Assembly: GCA_947629565.1 (NCBI GenBank)
Contig: CANREG010000005.1
Span: 1 to 64,000 of the forward strand
Direction of reading: 5' to 3'
Length of the DNA stretch: 64,000 nt
From: an uncultured Lachnospiraceae bacterium
Lineage (GTDB): Bacteria; Bacillota; Clostridia; Lachnospirales; Lachnospiraceae
Under the pieces are notes generated by a model that was not told the DNA's origin, did no database searches, and saw nothing but the letters and a program-made list of their open reading frames with translations. The position numbers were made by a program, and so were the translations under genes. Position 1 is the stretch's first letter. Each line of letters starts with the position of its first letter. Positions 10,213-19,910 of this stretch are shown in pieces.

Positions 10213-10947
10213 TCAGCTAAAAACATTATTTGAAACGGAACTATTCATAAACTGATTCAAATCATCAGGAACTCCAAGTCCATACATTTTTGCGCCAACA
10301 TTATAGAATACTATTTTCTTTCCATCTTCTATCATCTCATTATAAACAGGAGCCACATAAAACTCATTATTTACTCTTATATTCTTATCAATCATTTGAT
10401 GCGCATATTTCACAAAATCACTGCCATGCTTATAATTATAAACCCCAACCGTAGCTTCATTTGAAATAACTTCCTTTTCTTTAACCATACAAACAAATCC
10501 CGCCTCGTCATACTTAATAAAACTCCATTTGGGATCTTCCGCCGGCATAGTCATTATGAGACCATCATACTCCTTCAATGATTGAATATATGGATTTATA
10601 TCTGTATCAACATATTGATCACTATTAGCTATCATAAGAGGCTCATTATTGTTTATATATTCCTCTGCCAAAAGTACTGTACAAGCTGCTCCTTCTGTAA
10701 CATGCGCAACAGTAATTACTATGCATCCGGGGGCTATCTGCTCCAAACGATTAGCCAAGTCATATCGTTCAAGATGCTCCTGCTGACATATAAATATAAA
10801 TCTGTGTTCACAAATGGGGCATATATTCTTTACTACATATTCAATCATAGGATGCCCCTTCACATCTATCAATGGTTTGGGCATTTTATATCCTGCCTCT
10901 ACAAATCGACTTCCTCTTCCTGCCATAGGTATTACTATATTTAACAT
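10213..10947 (-). CDS. Sugar-phosphate-type nucleotidyltransferase
   Basis: 'IVIPMAGRGSRFVEAGYKMPKPLIDVKGHPMIEYVV' NTP-transferase signature. Confidence 0.85.
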   Translation of the reverse strand: MLNIVIPMAGRGSRFVEAGYKMPKPLIDVKGHPMIEYVVKNICPICEHRFIFICQQEHLERYDLANRLEQIAPGCIVITVAHVTEGAACTVLLAEEYINNNEPLMIANSDQYVDTDINPYIQSLKEYDGLIMTMPAEDPKWSFIKYDEAGFVCMVKEKEVISNEATVGVYNYKHGSDFVKYAHQMIDKNIRVNNEFYVAPVYNEMIEDGKKIVFYNVGAKMYGLGVPDDLNQFMNSSVSNNVFS

Positions 10948-10948
10948 A

Positions 10949-11275
10949 TCAATCCTCCACTAGATACTTATCATTATTTACACCAGGTATTTTTACTACC
11001 ACATTAACTGCATCATCTAATGCTTCAAAGTCCGTAGCCTCACCCGGTTCAACAACTACGATGTCACCTTTTCTGTATATGTTATTAAACATTTTTATTT
11101 TTCCTTCCACAACAACTGTTATTTCTGTCGCTATTTTATGATAATGTTTACTTTCATAATCTCCTTTTTTATATGTCTTGACAGCTACTTCACAATAGTT
11201 TGTCTGATATAATGTCGGTTCAAAATTTCCTACAAACCAGCCCTTTGTCATATCATTTAATGATGCCGTTTTCAT
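10949..11275 (-). CDS. Cupin-domain protein
   Basis: 'YESKHYHKIATEITVVVEGKIKM...GDIVVVEPGEATDF' cupin motifs. Confidence 0.8.
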   Translation of the reverse strand: MKTASLNDMTKGWFVGNFEPTLYQTNYCEVAVKTYKKGDYESKHYHKIATEITVVVEGKIKMFNNIYRKGDIVVVEPGEATDFEALDDAVNVVVKIPGVNNDKYLVED

Positions 11276-11990
11276 TTTGGATTGCCTCCTCATATTCCTT
11301 TATTTTTGCAGGAGAATAAAAAGAATGATATTGTTCCTTATCTATATGATAACAAACAACTTTTTTATTCATTAATATAAGTTCATTAATTGCCGCCGAT
11401 ATATAATAGTTCCCATTAAGATTATTTTGTTTAATTAACGCCTTTTGGGCCGCTTCAATAAAACTTGTTCCTGCCTTAAAATAATAAAATCCTGCAATCG
11501 CATTTTTAGAAACAGGTCTTTTTTCTGCCACTTCTGTTACTACGCCATTACTTTCCTTTGCGTAGCTCCAGCGGGGATGGACATTAGGAAAAACAATAAC
11601 TCCGGCATCTGCTTTTTCCTTTTCAAAAAAATTATTAATTTTTCCATAATCTATATCTATAACCTGATCACTATTAGCAATAACTAATGGAATATCATTA
11701 TTTATAACTTCCACTGCCATAAGACAGGTACATAAAGCTCCTGCTGTTTGATTTCGGAGTTTTATTATGTGACTCTGGGGAACTAATATTTTTATAGAAG
11801 AATCAATATGAAATTCCATACAATCCTGTTCTGGAAGTACAAAAATAAATTTTTTATCTTTTAATGTAGCATAATTATCTATTACTTGTTCAATCATTGT
11901 TCTACCATTGATTTCGACCAAATGTTTCGGGAAAAAGCTATCTTTAAAAAAAGAAGATTTTCCCATTGATGGTAATAATATGTTAATCAT
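11253..11990 (-). CDS. Second nucleotidyltransferase (paralog of 10213-10947)
   Basis: 'INILLPSMGKSSFFKDSFFPKHLVEINGRTMIEQVI' and 'IPLVIANSDQVIDIDY', parallel to 'EPLMIANSDQYVDTDI' of the paralog. Confidence 0.8.
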   Translation of the reverse strand: MINILLPSMGKSSFFKDSFFPKHLVEINGRTMIEQVIDNYATLKDKKFIFVLPEQDCMEFHIDSSIKILVPQSHIIKLRNQTAGALCTCLMAVEVINNDIPLVIANSDQVIDIDYGKINNFFEKEKADAGVIVFPNVHPRWSYAKESNGVVTEVAEKRPVSKNAIAGFYYFKAGTSFIEAAQKALIKQNNLNGNYYISAAINELILMNKKVVCYHIDKEQYHSFYSPAKIKEYEEAIQNENGIIK

Positions 11991-12616
11991 TGTTCACACT
12001 CCTCAATTTTTCTGAAAATATTATCGTAATTGACATCATATACCGTAGCCACTTCCAAAACATGTGCGCCGCTATTTTTTCCTGCGAGAATCCCATTAGG
12101 ATTATCTTCGACTACAATACAATCCTCTGCATCCACATCAAGATATTTCATTGCCGTTAGATACATTTCCGGATCAGGTTTTGATTTCTTCACGTCTTCA
12201 TTTGATATAATAACATCCAGATATTGAATCAAATTTGCTCTTTCCATCATAAGCTCAATTGTTTTTCTTATAGAATTTGAACATACCGCAATCTTATACC
12301 CTGAATTACGAAGTTTAGACAATGCATACTCATGATGAAACATTGGATGGCAGTTTTGATATATCAAATCCATTGTATACATTTGTTTTAGTTCATTAAT
12401 AAATTTGTGTAATTCGTCTGGTAAATAATATTTTTCACTCAATATTTCTAATTTCACCTTTGTCGGCAAACCATCAAATGTATGTAGATGGTCATAGCGG
12501 CTTATTTCAGCCCCGAACAAACCCAATGCTTTATTCAACGCTTCATAGTGCCAATCCTTGGCATCTATCAGAACCCCATCCATATCAAATAAAATCGCCT
12601 TAATCTTTCTACTCAT
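11987..12616 (-). CDS. HAD-family hydrolase (beta-phosphoglucomutase-like)
   Basis: 'KAILFDMDGVLIDAKDWHYEALN', 'VVEDNPNGILAGKNSGAHVLEV'. Confidence 0.88.
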   Translation of the reverse strand: MSRKIKAILFDMDGVLIDAKDWHYEALNKALGLFGAEISRYDHLHTFDGLPTKVKLEILSEKYYLPDELHKFINELKQMYTMDLIYQNCHPMFHHEYALSKLRNSGYKIAVCSNSIRKTIELMMERANLIQYLDVIISNEDVKKSKPDPEMYLTAMKYLDVDAEDCIVVEDNPNGILAGKNSGAHVLEVATVYDVNYDNIFRKIEECEQ

Positions 12617-13241
12617 AAAAAAACTCCTTTGCTTCATCAGGTACATCTGTACAAATTAAAATCTTATCGAAATCAAGATTATACTCTTTTATTTTTTCCC
12701 AAAATTCTCTATAATCGGTTCTTCCATGCAGTTCAGGAGATACAAGGCATATCTCTTTATCATTTTCAATATGATTCTGTAATAATGTTTCTGTAATCCA
12801 CTCTGTACCAAAAAAACCATCTATCCATATACCCGCTGCCTGTTCATACATACAGGGAATCACTTCTACTTCACTCTGCCGCGTAAAGAAACGCATACCC
12901 ATTTCATTAAATTCAACCATCTGCGGTACAGACATATCAAAAAGGAAATAATTAGTAAGATTATACTTTTTTATGTAATCATTTAAAATGTCCTTTAATC
13001 CATCTGCTTTTATGTTTATGGCAAAACAAAAATTGTCCCTAAATTCAAACAGCCATTTAAACACCTGCTCCGCTTCAAAAGAATCCTTATTTGCTATATT
13101 ATGAGAAATTACTAAATGTCCATTATAATCTCTTACATCTGACTCAAATCCATAGCTTTTTTCAAGAGCTGTTCGCAATGCAAGACCGGAATTTTTTTCT
13201 ATCGCAGTATTCCAATATCCTCGGTGTGCAAGTATTTTCAT
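12609..13241 (-). CDS. Glycerophosphodiester phosphodiesterase-like protein
   Basis: 'KILAHRGYWNTAIEKNSGLALRTALEKSYGFESDVRDYNGHLVISHN' GDPD-like signature. Confidence 0.75.
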   Translation of the reverse strand: MKILAHRGYWNTAIEKNSGLALRTALEKSYGFESDVRDYNGHLVISHNIANKDSFEAEQVFKWLFEFRDNFCFAINIKADGLKDILNDYIKKYNLTNYFLFDMSVPQMVEFNEMGMRFFTRQSEVEVIPCMYEQAAGIWIDGFFGTEWITETLLQNHIENDKEICLVSPELHGRTDYREFWEKIKEYNLDFDKILICTDVPDEAKEFFYE

Positions 13242-13388
13242 TGTACTCTCCTCACTCCTTATCACCCTTTAACTTATCAAGTTTTTAAATTGTTTTAATA
13301 AAATATATATTTTTAACAATACCTTAATTTTATTATTCTTTACTATATATTTTTAAAATCAATACAAACTTACATTTCTGCTTTTTCA

Positions 13389-14333
13389 TTATTTACCGTT
13401 ATACGCTGTTTTTGATTTTACTAACATTTCCGGAATTTCTATAACATAAATGATATAGCGCAATAAAATTAATATTAATTTTCTTGTCACACTTCGAGCC
13501 GTTTTATAGCCATGTCCCTCTGTTTGCCGACTCCTGTCCAGATGAAACTGCATAACAACCGCATCAGTTATCGCTTCCTTTGAAGAAACCCAATGCACAT
13601 TCATTTTATCAATAATTTCTCTCTGCTTTTTAATACTAAAAAGGTCTAAATATTCATTTATTCCTCCTGAACTTAAATAATGGTATTTTTTTATCCCAAT
13701 ATCATGTTCGATGCATAAATAAGCATAAAATACATAATATTCAAAGCAGTCCCATGTATTGCATATTTTTTCAATATCAAAATTTTTAAGCCACCCAAAA
13801 AAATCTTGTAGGTATGAACATTTATAAACCTGCAATTCATTAAACCAGAAGTTATATTTAAAAAAACCTAATGCCTTTCGCAATTTTTTGTTATAGTATA
13901 ATCCCATAGCCTTATAACATTTTCTCATTATCAAAAAACCATTGGGAGACAGATTAGAGGCAAGCATACTCCTCGATTCCCATATTTCTTCAGCCAATGC
14001 ATCCACATCAAAACTCTTGACAAACACCGATTCACAATCCACTAAGATTATATAATTATAATCGTTCATATATTTCCTAAGTCCGTATAGTTTTTTTGTG
14101 ACTGCCTTCGCGCTGTATTCATTTAATTTTGCCGGAATAATACTATATAATATTGAGGCAATACCAATTTCGTTTTTCACTCTATGTAAAAACTTATCTT
14201 TATGCTCAACATTTGAAAAAATAAATATAAGATCGGCTTCTATTTTGTATTTTATTTTACTTTTATACAAATTTATTGCTAAATCAAAATGATTTTCCAT
14301 GTCATATAATGGACAAATAAATGCAGTTTTCAT
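13389..14333 (-). CDS. Putative glycosyltransferase / EPS-locus protein
   Basis: 314 aa, 'YNYIILVDCESVFVK' resembling a metal-binding GT acidic motif; locus context. Confidence 0.5.
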   Translation of the reverse strand: MKTAFICPLYDMENHFDLAINLYKSKIKYKIEADLIFIFSNVEHKDKFLHRVKNEIGIASILYSIIPAKLNEYSAKAVTKKLYGLRKYMNDYNYIILVDCESVFVKSFDVDALAEEIWESRSMLASNLSPNGFLIMRKCYKAMGLYYNKKLRKALGFFKYNFWFNELQVYKCSYLQDFFGWLKNFDIEKICNTWDCFEYYVFYAYLCIEHDIGIKKYHYLSSGGINEYLDLFSIKKQREIIDKMNVHWVSSKEAITDAVVMQFHLDRSRQTEGHGYKTARSVTRKLILILLRYIIYVIEIPEMLVKSKTAYNGK

Positions 14334-14394
14334 ATGCTCTCCTCCAATAAATTATTTTTGACTGATATATAATTCACTATCACTTATTATCTAT

Positions 14395-15402
14395 TTAATT
14401 CATTTTCAAATACCTTACCTTTGAAATAAATTTTATTCCCGCAACATTTTTGGATTTAATAAAATGCAATAATATTATTTTATCTTTACTCATTGATTTA
14501 CTATCCATCCGCTTCAAGGCTTCCGCAATCAATGGTTGCCTTAACAATTCTGTTAGTTTGCTTAATTTCCATTTCCTGCTTTTGTTATTTTCAGGATGAT
14601 AGTAATCATTTAAAATAATAAAAATTACAATAACTCTAATGTATGCATTAAAATCATTTTGCAAGCTACTATTATGATAATCCGCTACATTTTCTTGAAT
14701 CTTTTCAAGTGATGTTATATAACTATCTGCTATCCCCTCTTTATATTTTCTGCTTAATGATCCGCTGGTAATTCGATAATTGTAAAATATATTTTCAGAT
14801 ACATAAATATTATCCACATACCTGCCAATGCGAACCGAAAAATCCACATCTTCTGATTGAGTAAGATTTTCATCAAACATTACCCTATGGCCTTTCATTA
14901 TTTTTGATGAATATATATTGCTCCAAACCAATCCAAAGTGATTAGACGGATTAAGCATAAATTTCAAATATTCTTCATTGGTATAGTAGCCTTGCTGAAT
15001 ATTGGATATTGGTATCTGTTTTCCTTTTTGATATTTCATATAATTAAAAGAAAAAATGTCTATCCTTCCATTAAACCGTTCATATGCTTCCACAAATTTT
15101 TCCAGTGCTTCTGGCTCAATCCAATCATCAGCATCTATAAACCAAATGTAATTTCCCGTAGACAACTGTATTCCTTTGTTTCTTGCAGCAGAAACTCCTG
15201 CATTTCCCTGTTTATAAATGCGGACACGAGTATCCGTTTCATATCTTTTACAAATCTGATATGATTCGTCTGTAGAACCATCATCAATCAATAACAATTC
15301 AAAATCAGAATAAGTTTGATTTATAATCGCTTTAATACAATTATCTAAATAACGCTCCGCATTAAAAACTGGTATTATTATGCTAATTTTTAAATTTATC
15401 AT
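14395..15402 (-). CDS. Glycosyltransferase family 2
   Basis: 'ISIIIPVFNAERYLDNCIKAIINQTYSDFELLLIDDGSTD', 'IWFIDADDWIE'. Confidence 0.95.
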   Translation of the reverse strand: MINLKISIIIPVFNAERYLDNCIKAIINQTYSDFELLLIDDGSTDESYQICKRYETDTRVRIYKQGNAGVSAARNKGIQLSTGNYIWFIDADDWIEPEALEKFVEAYERFNGRIDIFSFNYMKYQKGKQIPISNIQQGYYTNEEYLKFMLNPSNHFGLVWSNIYSSKIMKGHRVMFDENLTQSEDVDFSVRIGRYVDNIYVSENIFYNYRITSGSLSRKYKEGIADSYITSLEKIQENVADYHNSSLQNDFNAYIRVIVIFIILNDYYHPENNKSRKWKLSKLTELLRQPLIAEALKRMDSKSMSKDKIILLHFIKSKNVAGIKFISKVRYLKMN

Positions 15403-16429
15403 TTTTTATCTCCATAGGAATGTTACATATTCTTGTCCTCAACCAACTTGTTGCTCTATTTTCTATTAGTTCATAAGAAACAAGCGACATAAACACTGTA
15501 ATAGCAAATGATAATATCAAATTTAGAACCACCTCCTCCGATTTCATTTTTGGCGCTATTATCCTTGAAAATGCCTTTATCACAAAATAATGCAGCAAGT
15601 AAAAGGAATAACTTATTTTTCCTAAGACCAAATATGTCTTTGGAAAGCTGATATTTGAAAATAACAAAATAGCTACGCTCATCAATGTTGAAATCAATAA
15701 TATTTCTATAAAGGTAAGCTTATAATAATTTTCAAAAATCAAAAAAACTCCACAACCTAAAACCACTAACACAAACTTCCATATATTGGAAATATCTTTA
15801 CTGCATCTTTGTTTTAACAAAGCCTTTTTGCTATAAAAGATCGAAAACAAGATACCTGCTGCCCAATATAAAGAAACTCTTCCACCATATATATTCAGCC
15901 ATACTATATTTGTCTTCGTCACTTCATTTACAAATACAAGAATTACTAAAACACTTACAACTGTATAACCAGCCTTTACATTGGATTTAAAAATTTTAAG
16001 AGCTATATAAAAAATAATTGAAGTAAATATTTCCAAATACAATGTCCAGCCTACAGCTAATAGCGGTTGTATCAAATTTGTCCCCTCTACTCTACATGGT
16101 ATAAAAAGCAACGATTTAAGGAGATTTTCAACGGTTGGATCTGCTGTATGTAAAAGTCCTGGTATAATATGCCCTATTACAAACACGCCAAGCGTTGTAA
16201 GATAATATAAAGGTAATATTCGAAGCAACCGCTTTGCTAAATAATTATTTGTTTTTCCATATGAAGTATATATCATTAAAAAACCGCTAATCCAAAAAAA
16301 CACCGCCACGCCTAATTGACCTGTCAAATGAAAATTATTATTATAATCCCCCATAAAATGACTAAAAAACACTGATAGAGCTGCATATCCTCTTATAAGT
16401 TGTATAATCTCAATCTTTTTCCTTTCCAT
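15383..16429 (-). CDS. Acyltransferase family 3 (OafA-like O-acetyltransferase)
   Basis: 'EIIQLIRGYAALSVFFSHFMGDY', polytopic. Confidence 0.9.
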   Translation of the reverse strand: MERKKIEIIQLIRGYAALSVFFSHFMGDYNNNFHLTGQLGVAVFFWISGFLMIYTSYGKTNNYLAKRLLRILPLYYLTTLGVFVIGHIIPGLLHTADPTVENLLKSLLFIPCRVEGTNLIQPLLAVGWTLYLEIFTSIIFYIALKIFKSNVKAGYTVVSVLVILVFVNEVTKTNIVWLNIYGGRVSLYWAAGILFSIFYSKKALLKQRCSKDISNIWKFVLVVLGCGVFLIFENYYKLTFIEILLISTLMSVAILLFSNISFPKTYLVLGKISYSFYLLHYFVIKAFSRIIAPKMKSEEVVLNLILSFAITVFMSLVSYELIENRATSWLRTRICNIPMEIKNDKFKN

Positions 16430-16448
16430 TTCTATAATCTCCTAATTC

Positions 16449-17567
16449 TTATCTTACCGAAAATATAGTTCGATATGGAACAACATTGTGTCCTCCTTTT
16501 AAGAAAATACTATAAACTGTCAGTGCTGTATAATATGCAACAATTGTAATTGCAACTACTTTATTAAACCCTCTCATTCTTATATTTTTATAGGAAAAAT
16601 GATACAAATTATCTTTATAATATGAAATCAGCATAGGGGCAATTAATATAATTAAATAGTCAAAATAATAGCCTAACCGTATAAACATATTAATGCCATA
16701 AAATAAGTTAGTTATTATGACATAAAGAATCCAACCCACATAACAAAGTTCAAAATGCGGATATTTGTTTTTTAATCCATCTATATCCTTTATCATCCAA
16801 AACATAATTAAATTCGGAACTATTTGTTTCAAAATAGCACTATAGTTCCTTGCTGCCATCAAGTTTGAAGTCAGATAACCCACATATCTGGAAGGAATTA
16901 TGAAGCCAATTATTGAAACAACATTTCGCAAATCTACAAACAGGCAAAAAACTGAGACACTATAAAATATAACAAATATCGTATTATAAGCCTTATTCCA
17001 TATTTTATTGGAATATATATAATACACTCCCAGAAATAAGAAACCCATAACTGCAGAAGTATGTATTAAAAAGGCAATCACCACATATATGCTATACCTT
17101 AAATATTGATTTTGTTTTAAACTATCAAATCCAAGCAAAAGAATTGTCAAAGCCAGATATTGTCTTACTAGGTTCATTGTTGCAAAATATATTGTGGAAA
17201 CTAAAAAAAGATATACTGCTAAAAGCCAATATCTCTGCTCCACATTATTTCTGATGAAATGAAAAAAAAGAGGAATCGTAACAGCTGCACAAATGGAAAT
17301 CATCAATTCAGCTGATCCATTATGTTGGATTATAAATTTATTAAACCATAAAAAAATCGGTTCATAATTGTATTTTAATCCTGCTTTCAGCCACCCAAAC
17401 ACCCTAACATAAGTATTGATATAATCTGTTCCTACATCATATCGAATAACTGACACCAGCGTAAATATCAAACATAATCCCAAAAAAATCCATTTTTTAT
17501 GTTTTATTATGCCGTCAAACATCATCAAAATAAATGTGACAGCCATTAAAGTAATATATACTGCCAT
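16449..17567 (-). CDS. EpsG-family / Wzy-like polysaccharide polymerase
   Basis: Polytopic, 'FTLVSVIRYDVGTDYINTY' EpsG-like motif. Confidence 0.88.
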   Translation of the reverse strand: MAVYITLMAVTFILMMFDGIIKHKKWIFLGLCLIFTLVSVIRYDVGTDYINTYVRVFGWLKAGLKYNYEPIFLWFNKFIIQHNGSAELMISICAAVTIPLFFHFIRNNVEQRYWLLAVYLFLVSTIYFATMNLVRQYLALTILLLGFDSLKQNQYLRYSIYVVIAFLIHTSAVMGFLFLGVYYIYSNKIWNKAYNTIFVIFYSVSVFCLFVDLRNVVSIIGFIIPSRYVGYLTSNLMAARNYSAILKQIVPNLIMFWMIKDIDGLKNKYPHFELCYVGWILYVIITNLFYGINMFIRLGYYFDYLIILIAPMLISYYKDNLYHFSYKNIRMRGFNKVVAITIVAYYTALTVYSIFLKGGHNVVPYRTIFSVR

Positions 17568-17602
17568 TTTTGATTACCTGTCATTTCCATAAAATTTTTC
17601 AA

Positions 17603-18412
17603 TCAAAAGCTCCCTTCAAATTTCCTATGCCTAAACTTCGCATCCAAAAAAGCCTTTCCTTTCACAAACCAATTAATTTTCTCCATATGGAGCGTTCTAA
17701 GCTCCTTAACCGGAATGTTATTTTTATTAAGCCAAACATTAAACAGCAATTCGCTTAACCGTCCAAATAGTCTGGCCTGAAATGCATCATACTGCTTATA
17801 ATCTATTTTTGTTTCCAATTCTTCCAATATGGGAAACAGCCATTCGCAATAAGCATCCGCTAATTCTTTTTTCATAATGAACATATTAAACATGTACCCA
17901 TGTTTCTGTTTCATCACCCTGTCAAAAATTTTCAGATAATCAGGACATTTTTTTCGGATTATCTTTTTTGTTTCGATAAGATGTTCCTCATAATGCGTAT
18001 GGGCATAATGGGTATATAAACTTTCAATATAGTAATTTCGCGGTTTGGGTACAACCACATCACATCTGGATAATATTTTTTCAGCCTCTTTTCCAGTCAA
18101 CACACAGTTCCTACGACTGGCTAAATTATTACGTAAGCCAGGTTTTACTGTAAAATACCTCCTATAATGTACTAATCCTATATATTCACAATGCAGGTTT
18201 TTCCATGCCCAATACAAACCTGTCAATTCACAATAATACGGATTTTTTAAAGATATATTGTCACCTGTATTATCCTTAACAAATCCTAATTCCAACACAT
18301 TACCATTTCTATCTCTTTTTCCTTCTGCTCCCACATGGAGAGGAAGATATATTTTGTCCTCAGGCATCCAATATTGCTTGTGTGTAGCTACAATTACTTT
18401 TATATCTTTCAT
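17603..18412 (-). CDS. DUF4422-domain glycosyltransferase
   Basis: 'DIKVIVATHKQYWMPEDKIYLPLHVGAEGK', 'YCELTGLYWAWKNLHCEYIGLVHYRRYF'. Confidence 0.92.
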   Translation of the reverse strand: MKDIKVIVATHKQYWMPEDKIYLPLHVGAEGKRDRNGNVLELGFVKDNTGDNISLKNPYYCELTGLYWAWKNLHCEYIGLVHYRRYFTVKPGLRNNLASRRNCVLTGKEAEKILSRCDVVVPKPRNYYIESLYTHYAHTHYEEHLIETKKIIRKKCPDYLKIFDRVMKQKHGYMFNMFIMKKELADAYCEWLFPILEELETKIDYKQYDAFQARLFGRLSELLFNVWLNKNNIPVKELRTLHMEKINWFVKGKAFLDAKFRHRKFEGSF

Positions 18413-18486
18413 ATTTTTGTCTTGTATCAGACAAACCCTCCTTTATTTAACACTAGCAATCCAAGGTCGCTATTATATTCCACCTC

Positions 18487-19239
18487 CTACGAGACCAAAG
18501 CACAATCCACTAAAGGATAAAAGGGGTAATAATCATGCATCCCCGGCATCTTAAGATTTGTCAGGCTTATCTGCCCCTCATCCAAATTGGCCTCATGGCA
18601 AAGCTGTTTTACCTCCCTCCACGTATTGGAGCGGTCAACAGGATTTCCGCCTGCTGTCCGGAACAAAACTCCCGTCTCTAAATGCTCCTGCTCAATGTAC
18701 GTCATCAGGGAATCCCGAAGATAATCGGGAATTTTCAGAAGTTTGGTATATTTTCTCCTTGTCACATTTATATATCCCTTCTGCACATTCTCCACCGTCA
18801 CTTCGGTAAGCTCTGTAAATCGTATATCCATATGGCATAATGTCTGGATAATCATCATGATGCGGTACTCTTCCAAATACAGCGCTGTTGACACCAATTT
18901 CTGATAATCTATACGGGAAATATACCGCCTGTCTTCATACGGTTTCGGTTCTATGGCATATGCCGGAACCATCACATCCTCCCACTCCATAGCCCGGCAA
19001 AAGGCGCGAACGGCAAAGAGATAGGCGTTGGCACTGGTTGTTTTATAATTTTGTTTCTCCACCAGCCAGCATTTGAATTCCTCTAAGGCTTCCTTTGTTA
19101 TCTCCTGTCCTGCCAGAAACTCCTTTAGCTTTTCCAATCTGGCAACATATTGACTGATTGTATCTTCATGAACCCGGGCATTTTCGCGAAGCCATATCGG
19201 AAAATACTCCAGCCCTGTCCTTGTTATTGTCCTTTCCAT
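18487..19239 (-). CDS. Tyrosine-recombinase-like protein lacking catalytic C-terminus (predicted inactive)
   Basis: SAM-like N-terminal domain and 'LCHMDIRFTELTEVTVENV' box-I-like region; expected HxxR appears as 'LTNLKM' and the ORF ends before any catalytic Tyr. Confidence 0.7.
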   Translation of the reverse strand: MERTITRTGLEYFPIWLRENARVHEDTISQYVARLEKLKEFLAGQEITKEALEEFKCWLVEKQNYKTTSANAYLFAVRAFCRAMEWEDVMVPAYAIEPKPYEDRRYISRIDYQKLVSTALYLEEYRIMMIIQTLCHMDIRFTELTEVTVENVQKGYINVTRRKYTKLLKIPDYLRDSLMTYIEQEHLETGVLFRTAGGNPVDRSNTWREVKQLCHEANLDEGQISLTNLKMPGMHDYYPFYPLVDCALVS

Positions 19240-19280
19240 TCCAAGACCTCCCTGCTGCACATGTGAAAATCTGCCTGCTA

Positions 19281-19790
19281 TTAGGACTTATTGACAATCT
19301 CCAATCCAAGCCGTATCTTTCTGATCTCACCATGAATAGGTAATGTAAATTCCGCCAATCTCTTATGTCGGTCTACTCTGCATATATGCTCCGGCTTGTC
19401 CATCAAAGGACCTTCATAGATTTCAAATCTGCCCGATACAATATCCCCCCTAGACATGGGGACCGTATAATCTGCATCAAACAGCTCATCCAGAAACTTC
19501 TGTTCCTCCGGATAAATCGGGACAAAATCACGCCCAACGCAAACCGGCGACACAAGGTCAGACAAAGTAGAAGTAATCATTGCCTCAATATCTTTGGGAC
19601 ATTCCGTATCTACGAAAAAATATCCCGGAAACAGCACCTTTCTTTCCTCATTCCATTTCCCCTGATATCGTCTCATGCATATATACCGGGGAACAAAAAT
19701 ATTGTGATAAGTTTGAACAGAAAACGCATTCCTGCATTTGTCTGCGCACCTTTCTTCGTCTCCTGCTTTTGTGTGAAGGACATACCACAT
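19281..19790 (-). CDS. loaP: NusG-paralog transcription antiterminator (LoaP/UpxY type)
   Basis: Starts 'MWYVLHTKAGDEERCADKC' with SD GAGGTG upstream; NGN domain 'VLFPGYFFVDT' and KOW-like C-terminus; first gene of EPS locus. Confidence 0.85.
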   Translation of the reverse strand: MWYVLHTKAGDEERCADKCRNAFSVQTYHNIFVPRYICMRRYQGKWNEERKVLFPGYFFVDTECPKDIEAMITSTLSDLVSPVCVGRDFVPIYPEEQKFLDELFDADYTVPMSRGDIVSGRFEIYEGPLMDKPEHICRVDRHKRLAEFTLPIHGEIRKIRLGLEIVNKS

Positions 19791-19835
19791 AACGACACCT
19801 CGTCTTACAAAGCGTTCTTTCTGTCTTGAAGGTAT

Positions 19836-19864
19836 TTTCGTAAAGTATTTTAATTTACGAAAAA
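19836..19864 (+). repeat. Left 29-bp inverted repeat of putative inverton
   Basis: TTTCGTAAAGTATTTTAATTTACGAAAAA, exact reverse complement of 21235-21263. Confidence 0.95.
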
Positions 19865-19910
19865 GGCCACCGTTTTCCCAGGCAAGGGAAGTGATGGCCA
19901 AATTGACGAT

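Noticed and set aside
19791-19901. N-terminal extension of the loaP ORF (MAITSLAWENGG...)
   Set aside because: The extension crosses the left inverted repeat and would change upon inversion; the MWYVL start at 19790 has an SD and matches NusG-family N-termini.
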